Origin: an uncultured Euryhalocaulis sp.
GTDB lineage: Bacteria; Pseudomonadota; Alphaproteobacteria; Caulobacterales; Maricaulaceae
Reading direction: 5' to 3'
DNA length: 35,405 nt
Assembly (NCBI GenBank): GCA_913055605.1
Contig: CAJXKJ010000029.1
Location: 1 to 35,405, forward strand
Under the pieces are notes generated by a model. The model saw only the letters and a program-made list of their open reading frames with translations. It was not told the origin of the DNA and ran no database searches. The position numbers and the translations under genes are program-made. Of the stretch, positions 24,550-33,168 are shown piece after piece. The number at the start of each line of letters is the position of its first letter. Positions within the stretch are counted from its first letter, which is position 1.

Positions 24550-26072
24550 CAGTCAAACCCCTCTTGGGATTCGCCCTTCTGGCGGCAGGTGCGGAGCACT
24601 TCTTCCACGGAGGTCTCGCCGCGCGCGGCGGCCAGCGAGCCGGCCTCCAGCAGGTTCGGCGCGCCCTTCAGGCCCTGCGCCTCGATCTCCTGCTCGCGCG
24701 CGTCGCCATGGATCAGCGGGCGCAGCGCGTCGTCCACCACGATCAGCTCATAGATGCCGGTCCGGCCGGAATAGCCCGTGCCGCCGCAGGCCATGCAGCC
24801 CTTCGGCCGGGCGAAATCCGCCGGCGCGTCCGCCGGCAGCTGCAGCAGCGCGATCTCCGACGGGTGCGGCTGATAGGGCTCCTTGCAGGAGGGGCAGAGG
24901 CGGCGGACCAGGCGCTGGGCCAGCACCGCGCTCATCGTCGAGGCCAGCAGGAAGGGCTCCACCCCCATGTCGCGCAGGCGGGTCACCGCGCTCGCCGCCG
25001 AATTGGTGTGCACGGTGGACAGGACGAGGTGGCCGGTGAGCGAGGCCTGGACCGCGATCTGGACGGTCTCGACATCGCGGATTTCGCCGACCATCACGAT
25101 TTCCGGGTCCTGGCGCAGGATGGCGCGCAGGCCGGCGGCGAAGGTCATGCCGACTTTGGGGTTCACCTGGGTCTGGGAGACGCCGTCCAGCCCGTATTCG
25201 ATCGGGTCCTCGACGGTCAGGATATTGCGCTCCCGGTCGTTCAGCTCGGTCATCGCGGCGTAGAGCGTGGTCGTCTTGCCCGAACCGGTCGGGCCGGTGA
25301 CCAGGACGATGCCGTTGGGCTGACGGATGGCGCGGCGCAGGCGGTCCAGCGTGGCGCCGTCCATGCCGAGATCGGACAGGTCCAGCCGCGCCTGATCCTT
25401 GTCCAGCAGGCGCAGCACGACCCGCTCCCCATAGCGCGAAGGCAAAGTCGACACGCGCACATCGATGGCGTGACCGCCGAGGGCCAGCGAGATGCGCCCG
25501 TCCTGGGGCACGCGCTTTTCAGCGATGTCGAGGCGCGCCATCACCTTCACCCGCGACACAAGCGCGGGCGCGAGACGGCGGGAGGGCGATAGCACCTCGC
25601 GCAGCACGCCGTCGATGCGGAAGCGGATGGCCAGCCGGTCCTCGAACGGTTCGATATGGATGTCGGAGGCCTTGCGCTTTACGGCCTCCGCGATCAGGCC
25701 GTTGATCAGGCGGATGACGGGGGCGCTGTCCCCCGAATCCAGCAAATCCTCGGTCTGGGGAATGCCCTCGACCAGGCTGTGCAGGTTTTCGTTGGCCGCG
25801 TCGTCTTCCGGCCCGGCGGCGTCCTCGAACCCCCGTCCCGAATAGAGTTCGGACAGGCGGCGGTCGAAGGCGCTGGGCGTCATCGCCGAGGTCTGGATCG
25901 GCGCGCCGAACGCGCGCCGCGCCTCCAGCAGCGATTCCGGCCGCGCACCCTCGCGCACGCCCAGCCGCACGCGCCCGCCCTCGGTCTCCGGGGCGCCCAG
26001 CAGGACCACGCCGTGCTCGCGCGCGAAGACATAGGCGAGCACCGGGTCGATATGATCCCCGGCGGCGCTCAT
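24549..26072 (-). CDS. gspE: Type II secretion system ATPase E
   Basis: GspE (507 residues) is the cytoplasmic hexameric ATPase that drives pseudopilus assembly. Walker A GPTGSGKT lies at 260-267, the Asp box ILTVEDPIEY at 284-293, Walker B IVMVGEIRD at 325-333, and the His box GHLVLSTVHT at 347-356. The tetracysteine metal site is present (Cys393, Cys396, Cys426, Cys429), as in GspE but not in many PilB proteins. The N-terminal domain (1-120) is reduced. It overlaps gspD by four bases. Confidence 0.97.
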   Translation of the reverse strand: MSAAGDHIDPVLAYVFAREHGVVLLGAPETEGGRVRLGVREGARPESLLEARRAFGAPIQTSAMTPSAFDRRLSELYSGRGFEDAAGPEDDAANENLHSLVEGIPQTEDLLDSGDSAPVIRLINGLIAEAVKRKASDIHIEPFEDRLAIRFRIDGVLREVLSPSRRLAPALVSRVKVMARLDIAEKRVPQDGRISLALGGHAIDVRVSTLPSRYGERVVLRLLDKDQARLDLSDLGMDGATLDRLRRAIRQPNGIVLVTGPTGSGKTTTLYAAMTELNDRERNILTVEDPIEYGLDGVSQTQVNPKVGMTFAAGLRAILRQDPEIVMVGEIRDVETVQIAVQASLTGHLVLSTVHTNSAASAVTRLRDMGVEPFLLASTMSAVLAQRLVRRLCPSCKEPYQPHPSEIALLQLPADAPADFARPKGCMACGGTGYSGRTGIYELIVVDDALRPLIHGDAREQEIEAQGLKGAPNLLEAGSLAAARGETSVEEVLRTCRQKGESQEGFD

Positions 26073-28090
26073 TGCTCTGCGGGCGGAAGGGGGGCCGCCT
26101 GCACAGGCGCGGAGGGCGCGGGCGCCGGCGCGGCGTCGGGATAATTCACCCCGCCCATGGCGTCGCGGAACACGCGGTCCATGGAGATTTCGTCCGTCAC
26201 ATTGCCCTGCGCGGCGAACTGTTCGGCGCGCATGTAATCGAGGCGCGTGGCGGTGGCGGCCTGGGCCGTGGCGGCGTCGCGCAGGATGGTCGGGCGAATG
26301 AAGACCATCAGATTGGTGCGTGCGCGCGAGCGGCTGGTGTTGCGGAAGGCCGCGCCCAGCAGCGGCACGTCGCCCAGCACCGGAACCTTTTCTTCCTGTT
26401 CCTGCTCGTCGTCCTGGATCAGGCCGCCCAGCACGATGATCTCGCTATTGTCGGCCAGGACGGTGGTTTCGATCTGGCGCTTGGAGGTCACCAGCTCTCC
26501 CGACGAGACGCTGACCGGGCCGAGGACCGACGAGGCTTCCTGGCTGATGAACAGCTTGATCGTGTCGCCGTCGCCGATCTGGGGCCGCACGGCCAGGCGC
26601 ACGCCGACATCCTTGCGCTCGATCGTACGGAACGGGTTGTTGTTGGAGGCCGACAGGACCTCTCCCGTCGAGATCGGGATTTCCTGACCGACATTGATCA
26701 GGGCTTCCTGATTGTCGAGCGTGGTGATTGAGGGCGTGGACAGGACGTTGGAGTCCTGGTCGGCCTGCACCGCGTTCAGGATGGCGCCGAACAGAGCGCC
26801 GCTGCTGTTCTGGCCGCCGACGCCGATCAGCGCGCCGCGCGAACCGAGCGCGGAGGCCGCCGCGGTGTCGCCGAGGAAGCCGTCCTCCCCGCCGCCGACC
26901 CGCTCGTCGTCGATCAGCGCGCCGGCCAGCGCCAGCAGGCTGGGCGCGGAGCCGGAATAGGAGGTGGCGGCGAAGGGAATGCTGGAATCGCGGCTGCCGG
27001 CCAGCAGGAACTGGACGCCCAGATCCCGGGCGACGGTGTCCGACACCTCCACGATGATCGCCTCGACCAGGACCTGCGGACGGCGCACGTCCAGCTCCCC
27101 GATCACGCGCTCCATCTCGTTCAGCGTTTCGGGCGGGGCGCTCAGCACCAGCGAGTTGGTGGAGGCGTAGACCGTGATGCTGGGCCCGCCCGTGATGCCC
27201 GGGACGGCCGGCGCGCCTTCGGCGCCCTCGCCCGGCTGGGTCAGCGCGCCCAGCAGGTTTTCCAGAACCGGGGCCAGCTCCTCGGCGTCCGCGTTCTGCA
27301 GGCGGACGACGCGCACCGTGTCCTGGCGCAGCGAGGTGCGGTCCAGATCGCCGATCAGCCCGGCCATGCGCGCGACCGTATCCGGCTCCCCGCGCAGCAC
27401 GACGGTGTTGCCGGAGCGGACCGGGACGGCGGAGACCGCGCCGGTGGCGCCGGTCGGGCCGGCGTTCAGCCCGGTGATGATGTCCGCCATTTCGCGCGCC
27501 GACATGTTCACCACCGGCACGGAGACGATTTCGGACCGGTCGCGGTCCAGCTCCGCCACCACGCTGCGCAGGCGCTGCAGGTTGGAGGCGTAGTCGACGA
27601 TGATGACGGCGTTGGATTGCGGGTTGGCCGTGACCGCGCCCTGCGGCCCCAGCATCGGCATGATCGACTGGGCGGCCTCCTGCGCGCCGACATTATTGAG
27701 GCGCAGCACGACGGTGGAGAAGGAATCGCCCGAGGCGTTGAAGCCGCCCGCGCCCGGATCGCCCGCCGCGGCGTCCTGCGGCACGATGCGGTAGACGCCC
27801 GTATCGATGCGCACCGCGGAGAAGCCGTGCACGCGCAGGGTCGACAGGAAGACCTCGAACACCTCCTCCGGCGAGAGCGGGATTTGGGAGACGACCGTCA
27901 CCTCCCCCCGCACCTCCGGGCCGACGACGAAGGTGTAGCCGGTGGTGGCCGAGACCTGGTCGATCAGGGCGCTGATATCGGCGTTGCGCAGATTGATGAT
28001 CTGGCCCTGCGGGCTTTGCGCGAGCGCGGGCGCGGCGGCGCCGAGGACGGCCAGGACGGCGCAGAGAGTGCGGAAAGACCGGAGCATCAT
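26069..28090 (-). CDS. gspD: Type II secretion system secretin D
   Basis: GspD (673 residues) forms the outer-membrane channel. A signal peptide (about 1-24, ending ALA) is followed by the N0 domain (IINLRNADISALIDQVS), three N1-N3 ring domains (SNAVIIVDYASNLQRL, SGNTVVLRGEPDTVARM, STNSLVLSAPPETLNEM) and the secretin barrel (VQADQDSNVLSTPSITTLDNQEA, VGQEIPIS, VPVLGDVPLLGAAFR). The C-terminal tail of about 50 residues (the possible pilotin-binding S domain region) is Pro/Ala-rich. Two Met codons open the frame; the first overlaps the gspC stop. Confidence 0.97.
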   Translation of the reverse strand: MMLRSFRTLCAVLAVLGAAAPALAQSPQGQIINLRNADISALIDQVSATTGYTFVVGPEVRGEVTVVSQIPLSPEEVFEVFLSTLRVHGFSAVRIDTGVYRIVPQDAAAGDPGAGGFNASGDSFSTVVLRLNNVGAQEAAQSIMPMLGPQGAVTANPQSNAVIIVDYASNLQRLRSVVAELDRDRSEIVSVPVVNMSAREMADIITGLNAGPTGATGAVSAVPVRSGNTVVLRGEPDTVARMAGLIGDLDRTSLRQDTVRVVRLQNADAEELAPVLENLLGALTQPGEGAEGAPAVPGITGGPSITVYASTNSLVLSAPPETLNEMERVIGELDVRRPQVLVEAIIVEVSDTVARDLGVQFLLAGSRDSSIPFAATSYSGSAPSLLALAGALIDDERVGGGEDGFLGDTAAASALGSRGALIGVGGQNSSGALFGAILNAVQADQDSNVLSTPSITTLDNQEALINVGQEIPISTGEVLSASNNNPFRTIERKDVGVRLAVRPQIGDGDTIKLFISQEASSVLGPVSVSSGELVTSKRQIETTVLADNSEIIVLGGLIQDDEQEQEEKVPVLGDVPLLGAAFRNTSRSRARTNLMVFIRPTILRDAATAQAATATRLDYMRAEQFAAQGNVTDEISMDRVFRDAMGGVNYPDAAPAPAPSAPVQAAPLPPAEQ

Positions 28091-28902
28091 TGCGGCGTCC
28101 CGAGCATGACGGTGAGAGGAATCTGGACGCCGGCGCGCTCCACGACGATGTCCACGGAGTCGGCGTCCCGCAGGGCCTCGAACAGGCCGGGATAGTCGGA
28201 GACCTCGACCAGCGGGCGGCCCGCGATCTCCATCAGGATGTCGCCTTCGGCGACGCCCGCCGCGGCGGCGACCTCCGGATTGACGGCGCGCACCACGCGC
28301 AGGCCGACGATGCGGTCGCCGCGCACCACCGACTCGAATTGCAGGGCGTCATAGAGCCCCTCGGCGGTGAAGCTGACGGCGGGGGCGGCGTCGGGCGCGG
28401 CCGCGGCCGGCCGCGGCCCGCCTTCGAAATAGAGGGTTTCCTGCACGCCCTCGCGCACGATGATCGCGCGGTCGGGCAGGACACGGTCCAGCGAGACTCC
28501 AGGGATGATCTCCTCCCCCTCGCGGAAGACGTTCTGGCGGTTGTCGGGGGTGCGGATGACGGCCGAGCCCGGCGTGTCGCCCGCCCCGGACACCACGCCG
28601 AACAGGCGCAGATTCAGCGTCGTCTCGGGCGCTTCCTCTTCCTGCTGCACAGGGCCCGCGCCGCGGGCGAAGGGGTCGGCGCGCCACAGGATGGAGCGGT
28701 CCTGGGCCGGGGCGCCGGCGGCCGGCCCTGCCCCGGCGGCGCGCAGCGGACCGCCCGCGGGGGCGGCGGATTCGGGGGCCATCAGGGTCCAGATCAGCAG
28801 GGCGGCCAAGACGCCCAGAGCGGCTGCGAGCGCCGCCTCGGCGGCGGCGATCGCGGGCGCCATCCGGCGTCCGGCCGCGGGTCTGACGCGCGACCCGATC
28901 AT
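28087..28902 (-). CDS. gspC: Type II secretion system protein C
   Basis: GspC (271 residues) connects the inner-membrane platform with the secretin and takes part in substrate selection. It has a short cytoplasmic tail, one helix (about 24-44), a Pro/Ala-rich linker, the homology region (LNLRLFGVVSGAGDTPGSAVI, IIPGVSLDRVLPDRAII) and a C-terminal PDZ domain (VNPEVAAAAGVAEGDILMEIAGRPL). The start at 28902 follows a G-rich stretch (GGGGGTGGGAG); Met14 is an alternative. It is the first gene of the twelve-gene gsp operon, and 54 bases upstream lies the array of 11-bp half-sites. Confidence 0.94.
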   Translation of the reverse strand: MIGSRVRPAAGRRMAPAIAAAEAALAAALGVLAALLIWTLMAPESAAPAGGPLRAAGAGPAAGAPAQDRSILWRADPFARGAGPVQQEEEAPETTLNLRLFGVVSGAGDTPGSAVIRTPDNRQNVFREGEEIIPGVSLDRVLPDRAIIVREGVQETLYFEGGPRPAAAAPDAAPAVSFTAEGLYDALQFESVVRGDRIVGLRVVRAVNPEVAAAAGVAEGDILMEIAGRPLVEVSDYPGLFEALRDADSVDIVVERAGVQIPLTVMLGTPQ

Positions 28903-28955
28903 CTCCCACCCCCGCTGGTAATGCTGCGAAAAGCCTTCGTTCGAGTGGCTGTCGT

Positions 28956-29006
28956 ATTTCAGTCCGATGACGCTTGGATTTCAGTCATGTGACGCTTCCA
29001 TGACGA
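28956..29006 (-). promoter_or_regulatory. Tandem 11-bp-periodic PhoB-like box array upstream of gspC
   Basis: Read on the minus strand, five 7-base half-sites recur every 11 bases: TCGTCAT (29006-29000), GCGTCAC (28995-28989), CTGAAAT (28984-28978), GCGTCAT (28973-28967), CTGAAAT (28962-28956). Each matches about five of seven bases of the PhoB half-site CTGTCAT (CTGTCAC for the second). As a 22-bp repeat, 17 of 22 positions are identical between two units. The geometry is that of OmpR/PhoB-type binding sites. It lies 54 bases upstream of gspC, where an activator site is expected. Which regulator binds is inferred. Confidence 0.62.
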
Positions 29007-29036
29007 AGACGGCGGTGCGCGGTCCCCGAAAACGCA

Positions 29037-29063
29037 GCGGCCCCGGCGAAGCGCCGGGGCCGC
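29037..29063 (-). terminator. Intrinsic terminator of the second TonB receptor gene
   Basis: A perfect 12-bp stem (GCGGCCCCGGCG at 29037-29048, CGCCGGGGCCGC at 29052-29063) with a three-base loop begins 22 bases past the receptor stop; on the minus strand TGCGTTTT follows. It separates the receptor gene from the gsp operon promoter. Confidence 0.85.
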
Positions 29064-29085
29064 AAACTCCGCCCGCGAGCGGGGC

Positions 29086-31794
29086 CTAGAAGCGGCGCTT
29101 CAGGCTGAGCGAGACGGTCTGGCCGATATCGTAGGTATCGACCGGAACGACCACGCCGTCGGCCTCCTGGAAGGCCTTGTAGTCTTCATCCAGGATGTTC
29201 TGGACGCGCACGCCGAACTCGAACTCGCCGCCGCGGACCGTGATGTCCCGCAGATAGACGAGGTCGACGGTTACCGGCGGCTTTTCCATCACGGCCGGCA
29301 GGCCGTTGGACAGGTCTTCGACCTGACGGATGCGCTCGCTGGCGTAGTTCACCAGAAGGTTCAGCGTGGAGCTTTCCGACCGGTAGCCGAACTGGGCGTT
29401 GAAGATGTGCTCCGAGGCGCCCTGCAGCTCCCGGCCGTCGACGATGAAGCCGGACGCCGCAGTGGAGTTCGGGACGATGTCCACCAGCGTCGCCTGCTGG
29501 GCCAGGGTGACGTCGCCGTCAGCCGAGACCTCCGAGTTGGTGTAGGTGTAGTTCGTCTTGAAGACGAAATCCTTGTCGTCCATCCAGGACGCGCCATCCA
29601 TGCCGAACCATTGCTGGAGCGGCAGGATTTTCTCGAACTCGAACTCCCCGCCCCAGAGCGTCGCCGAGGGGACGTTGATGAACGAGCTGGCCAGGGTGTC
29701 GCCCAGCTGCAGCGCGTATTCCTCGATCGGGTTTTCCAGATCCTTGTAGAAGGCGCCGACGGTGATGAACTGGTCGCGGCCGAAATAATATTCCAGGCGC
29801 GCGTCGTAGTTCTTGACCTCGGTGTTCACCAGGAACGGGTTGCCCCGGAAGTTCTGCTCGGTCTCGGTGTCGAAGAATTCGGCGAAGGCCAGTTCGCGGA
29901 ACTGGGGCCGGGTGATGGTCTTCGAGGCGCCGAGGCGGAATTGCAGGTCGTCGGCGAAGTTCCAGGTCAGCGTGCCGGCGGGCAGGAAATAATCCTCCTC
30001 CAGCGTGGTCTCCACGACGCCGTTATCCGTCAGGGTGGCGTTGTAGGTGTCGGTGATCTGGGTCGACTCTTCCTGACGGCCGCCCAGCGCGATGGAGATA
30101 TACGGCGTCACCTGGGCTTCGAACCCGGCATAGAAGGCCTGGACCTCCATGGAGGCGCGATAGGCCTCCGGGAAGCCGAGGCCGCCGGTCTCCACCAGGC
30201 GCAGCCGCGCGTCATAGATGTTCGAGTCCGCGAAGATGTGGTCGATGCGGCTGAACAGCAGCGAGGCCGGAATGCCCGAACCGCCCGGCGAGTAGCGGAA
30301 CTGGCGCACGAAGGCGTCGCGGTCGCTGAGCTGGTAGGCGGCGCCGGCCTTCAGGTCGAGCGAACGCTCGCCCTCGAACACTGGCAGGACGAAGTCCGCG
30401 CCGTAGTCGCGGTTGATGTCCTCCACCTTGGAGAACTGGGTCAGGTTGTCCGACTGGCGGCCGCCATAGGCCCACAGGCCCGGGGTGAAGCCGTCGCTGG
30501 TCGGGGCCAGGTCGCATTCGGGCTGACGGCCGGCCGGCGCGCCGGCGGCGGTCGGCGAGACGCAGCGATAGGACACTTCGCGCTGGTACGGCGCGTCGCG
30601 CATGGCTTCGGCGTAGGACACGCGCCAGTCGGCCTGCAGATTGTGCAGCGCCGGGAACATGTGCGAGCCCTCGAGCTGGCCCAGCCAGACCTGGCGTTCG
30701 AACCAGTCCAGCTTGTCGCGGCGGTCGAAGTCGATGATGCCGCCCGACGCGGTGCCGCCGATCACGACCTCGGAGGTCCGCGCCCCCTTCACCGTGGAGC
30801 GGACGCCGAGGCCGGTGAATTTCAGCTCATGCGTATCCAGGAAATCCACGCCCAGGGTCAGCAGGCCGTTGGTGCGGATTTCCTGTTCGGTGCTGAAGCG
30901 CTCGCTGAGCACGTTCGGAACCAGCGCGCCGCCGGTCAGGCCGCCCTGGCCGGTCAGGCCGACCTTGGTGGTCCAGGCGTTGCTGTAGCCGCCGGCGAAC
31001 AGGATGCCGACATCGACGTCGGAGGCCGCCGGGATGATCTTGCCCGCCGACACCGAGGCGCCGAAATCGGGTTCGATATTCTGCACTTCCTGGATCACCC
31101 AAAGCGAGGAATTGGCCAGGCTGCGGCCGATTTCCTGCTGCTGGTCGGTGGGCAGCGTGGTGCCGACGCGCTGGGTGTCGAAAATCTCGGCCAGCGGCTC
31201 GGGCAGGTTGCGCTCGCCGTCGTCCCAGCCGGTGTAGTCGGGATCGCCGCCGCCATAATAGGTGAGGCCTTCCTGCAGCGTCGTCTCGGTGTCGAACGCC
31301 GTGGAGACCGACATTTCGAAGAAGTCTTCGGCCGGCAGGGTGGCGGTGCGCAGGGCGATCAGGCCGCCGCCGAACTCCCCGCCATATTCCGGCGAGTAGG
31401 TCTTCTGGACGACGGTGGAGCTGAGCAGCGCGGTCGGGAACAGATCCAGCGGCGCGACGCGGCGCAGCGGCTCCGGGCTCGGCAGCGTGGCGCCGTTCAG
31501 CGTGACGTTGGAATAGCGTTCGTTCAGGCCGCGGACATAGACGTATTTGTCGCGCGCCAGCGTGATGCCGGTGATGCGGGTCAGCGCCGCGGCGATGTCG
31601 CCGTCGCCTTGCGCCTGGTAATCCTGCGTGTCCAGCACGCTGGAGATTTCGGACGTGTCCCGCTTCTCGTCGGGGATGAAAGTGCCGCGCACAACGACGG
31701 TGTCGGTCACTTCCTGGGCGATGGCCGCCCCGGCAGAGAGAAGAGCGGTGGACGCCAGCAGAAGGGCTGTGGTCTTACGGGAAGCGCCGGACAT
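29086..31794 (-). CDS. TonB-dependent receptor next to the T2SS operon
   Basis: A 902-residue outer-membrane receptor. Signal peptide at 1-26 (ending IAQ), TonB-box-like DTVVVRG, then the plug domain with ALTRITGITLARDKYVYVRGLNERYSNVTLNG (across positions about 69-100), ending with YGGEFGGGLIALRT, and a long beta-barrel ending KRRF. The terminal Phe fits barrel assembly. The ATG at 31794 is preceded by GGGGGA; a TTG at 31806 is possible but less likely. Substrate unknown. It lies behind the large lipoprotein with a hairpin in the 75-bp gap; in Caulobacter a TonB receptor is, as I recall, also found between the ElpS lipoprotein gene and gspC. Confidence 0.92.
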   Translation of the reverse strand: MSGASRKTTALLLASTALLSAGAAIAQEVTDTVVVRGTFIPDEKRDTSEISSVLDTQDYQAQGDGDIAAALTRITGITLARDKYVYVRGLNERYSNVTLNGATLPSPEPLRRVAPLDLFPTALLSSTVVQKTYSPEYGGEFGGGLIALRTATLPAEDFFEMSVSTAFDTETTLQEGLTYYGGGDPDYTGWDDGERNLPEPLAEIFDTQRVGTTLPTDQQQEIGRSLANSSLWVIQEVQNIEPDFGASVSAGKIIPAASDVDVGILFAGGYSNAWTTKVGLTGQGGLTGGALVPNVLSERFSTEQEIRTNGLLTLGVDFLDTHELKFTGLGVRSTVKGARTSEVVIGGTASGGIIDFDRRDKLDWFERQVWLGQLEGSHMFPALHNLQADWRVSYAEAMRDAPYQREVSYRCVSPTAAGAPAGRQPECDLAPTSDGFTPGLWAYGGRQSDNLTQFSKVEDINRDYGADFVLPVFEGERSLDLKAGAAYQLSDRDAFVRQFRYSPGGSGIPASLLFSRIDHIFADSNIYDARLRLVETGGLGFPEAYRASMEVQAFYAGFEAQVTPYISIALGGRQEESTQITDTYNATLTDNGVVETTLEEDYFLPAGTLTWNFADDLQFRLGASKTITRPQFRELAFAEFFDTETEQNFRGNPFLVNTEVKNYDARLEYYFGRDQFITVGAFYKDLENPIEEYALQLGDTLASSFINVPSATLWGGEFEFEKILPLQQWFGMDGASWMDDKDFVFKTNYTYTNSEVSADGDVTLAQQATLVDIVPNSTAASGFIVDGRELQGASEHIFNAQFGYRSESSTLNLLVNYASERIRQVEDLSNGLPAVMEKPPVTVDLVYLRDITVRGGEFEFGVRVQNILDEDYKAFQEADGVVVPVDTYDIGQTVSLSLKRRF

Positions 31795-31831
31795 GTTGTC
31801 CCCCAATTTCGGAGCTCAAGAGAACGCAGAC

Positions 31832-31859
31832 GGCCGCCCGGACGGGAGTCCGGGCGGCC
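31832..31859 (-). terminator. Hairpin between lipoprotein and TonB receptor genes
   Basis: A perfect 12-bp stem (GGCCGCCCGGAC at 31832-31843, GTCCGGGCGGCC at 31848-31859) with loop GGGA lies 10 bases past the lipoprotein stop. The following sequence on the minus strand (GTCTGCGTTCTCTT) has no continuous T-run, so it may end only part of the transcripts or protect the upstream mRNA. Confidence 0.65.
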
Positions 31860-31869
31860 AATGCGCGAC

Positions 31870-33168
31870 TTACGGCTGTTTGTAGGTCCAGCCCTGGTAC
31901 CAGGTGTCGCTCGAGTCCTTCACAGCACCGATGTAGTTGGTGCTGGTGAAGAAGGAGTCGATCGTCGACGGGTCGAGCGCGGTCACCGCCTGCTCGTTGG
32001 CGCCCGGGACAACGCCCGTGCCGCCGCTGATGAAGGTGAAGCCGCTGAGCGTGCTAGCGCCGGTCTTGTTGTTGGCCGACTGCGACGTGAACACGGTCTG
32101 CTCGTCGCTGACTTCACCCGTATCGGCGTCGAAGGACGTCGTGCAGCTGAAGTAGAGCGACGCGAACTCGTCCCCGCTCAGATTGTTGTAGGTGGAGGCC
32201 TGGTCGATATCGAGGCAGGTCGGGAAACCCGAGACGATGCCGTTCAGGATCCGGCCGTTGGTGCCCTCGCGGTACAGCAGGCCGCGGCCGCTGGAGCCCG
32301 AGGAGCCGATCAGCGTCAGGTTGCTGAGCGTCGGGTTGGAGCGCGGCAGACGGTCGTTGGAGCCGCCCCGGTTGTCCATCTCGAAGCCGTTGTCGCCGGA
32401 GTTGGAGTGCTGGACGATCACGAACTGCACCTTGCCGGTCCAGCCGTCGGTCCAGTCGAGGGAGTCGTCCTCGTTGCCGGTCAGCACCAGGTGCTTGGCG
32501 TTGACCGTGCCGCCGAAGAACTCGATCCCGTCGTCCGAGTTGTTGTGGACCTGCACGTAGTCCACCTCGGTCTCGCTGCCGACGCCCTGGAAGGCGATGC
32601 CGTTCAGCTCGTTCTCGTTGTTCACGCGGAAGCCGGCGTACATCACGCGGCTGTAGTAGATGTTGCCGCTGTCGTCGGTGGAGGAGCTGCCGCCGAACAG
32701 GCCGGAGGAGCCTTCGCCTTCCTTGTTACAGCCGGCCGTGCCGCCGGTAGCGGTGGAGCTGGAGCAGGCGTTGATCGGCGCGCGGCCGTTGATGACCAGC
32801 CCGCCCCATTCGTTGCGGGTGTTCACGCCCACCGTGCCGGCGAGGTCGGAACGCGAGGTGTAGACCACCGGACGCGCCGCGGTGCCGTTGGAGCGCAGCT
32901 GCGAGCCGCGGGTGACCACGATGTAGTCGGAGCCCGAGGTGCCGAACAGCGTCGTGCCGGCTTCCACCGTCAGGATCGCCGCGACGCCCGAGGCCAGCGG
33001 AGAGGCCGGGTCGCCGCCGCGGTCGGCGCCGATGAAGACCGGACCGACCATCTCGTAGTTCAGGCCGGCGACCAGCGTCATGTCGGACGTGACGTTGGAC
33101 GGCATGCGGCAGACTTTCACGCCCGCGAGGGTTTCGCCGGTGGAGGTGGTGCCGCTGGGGCAGGTCAG
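31870..33168 (-). repeat. Repeat unit 2 of the lipoprotein gene (C-terminal copy)
   Basis: Encodes residues about 496-927. The core (about 32210-32580) matches unit 1 at DNA level, including stretches without any mismatch longer than 20 bases such as the one starting at 32491 (matching 33772). Confidence 0.75.
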
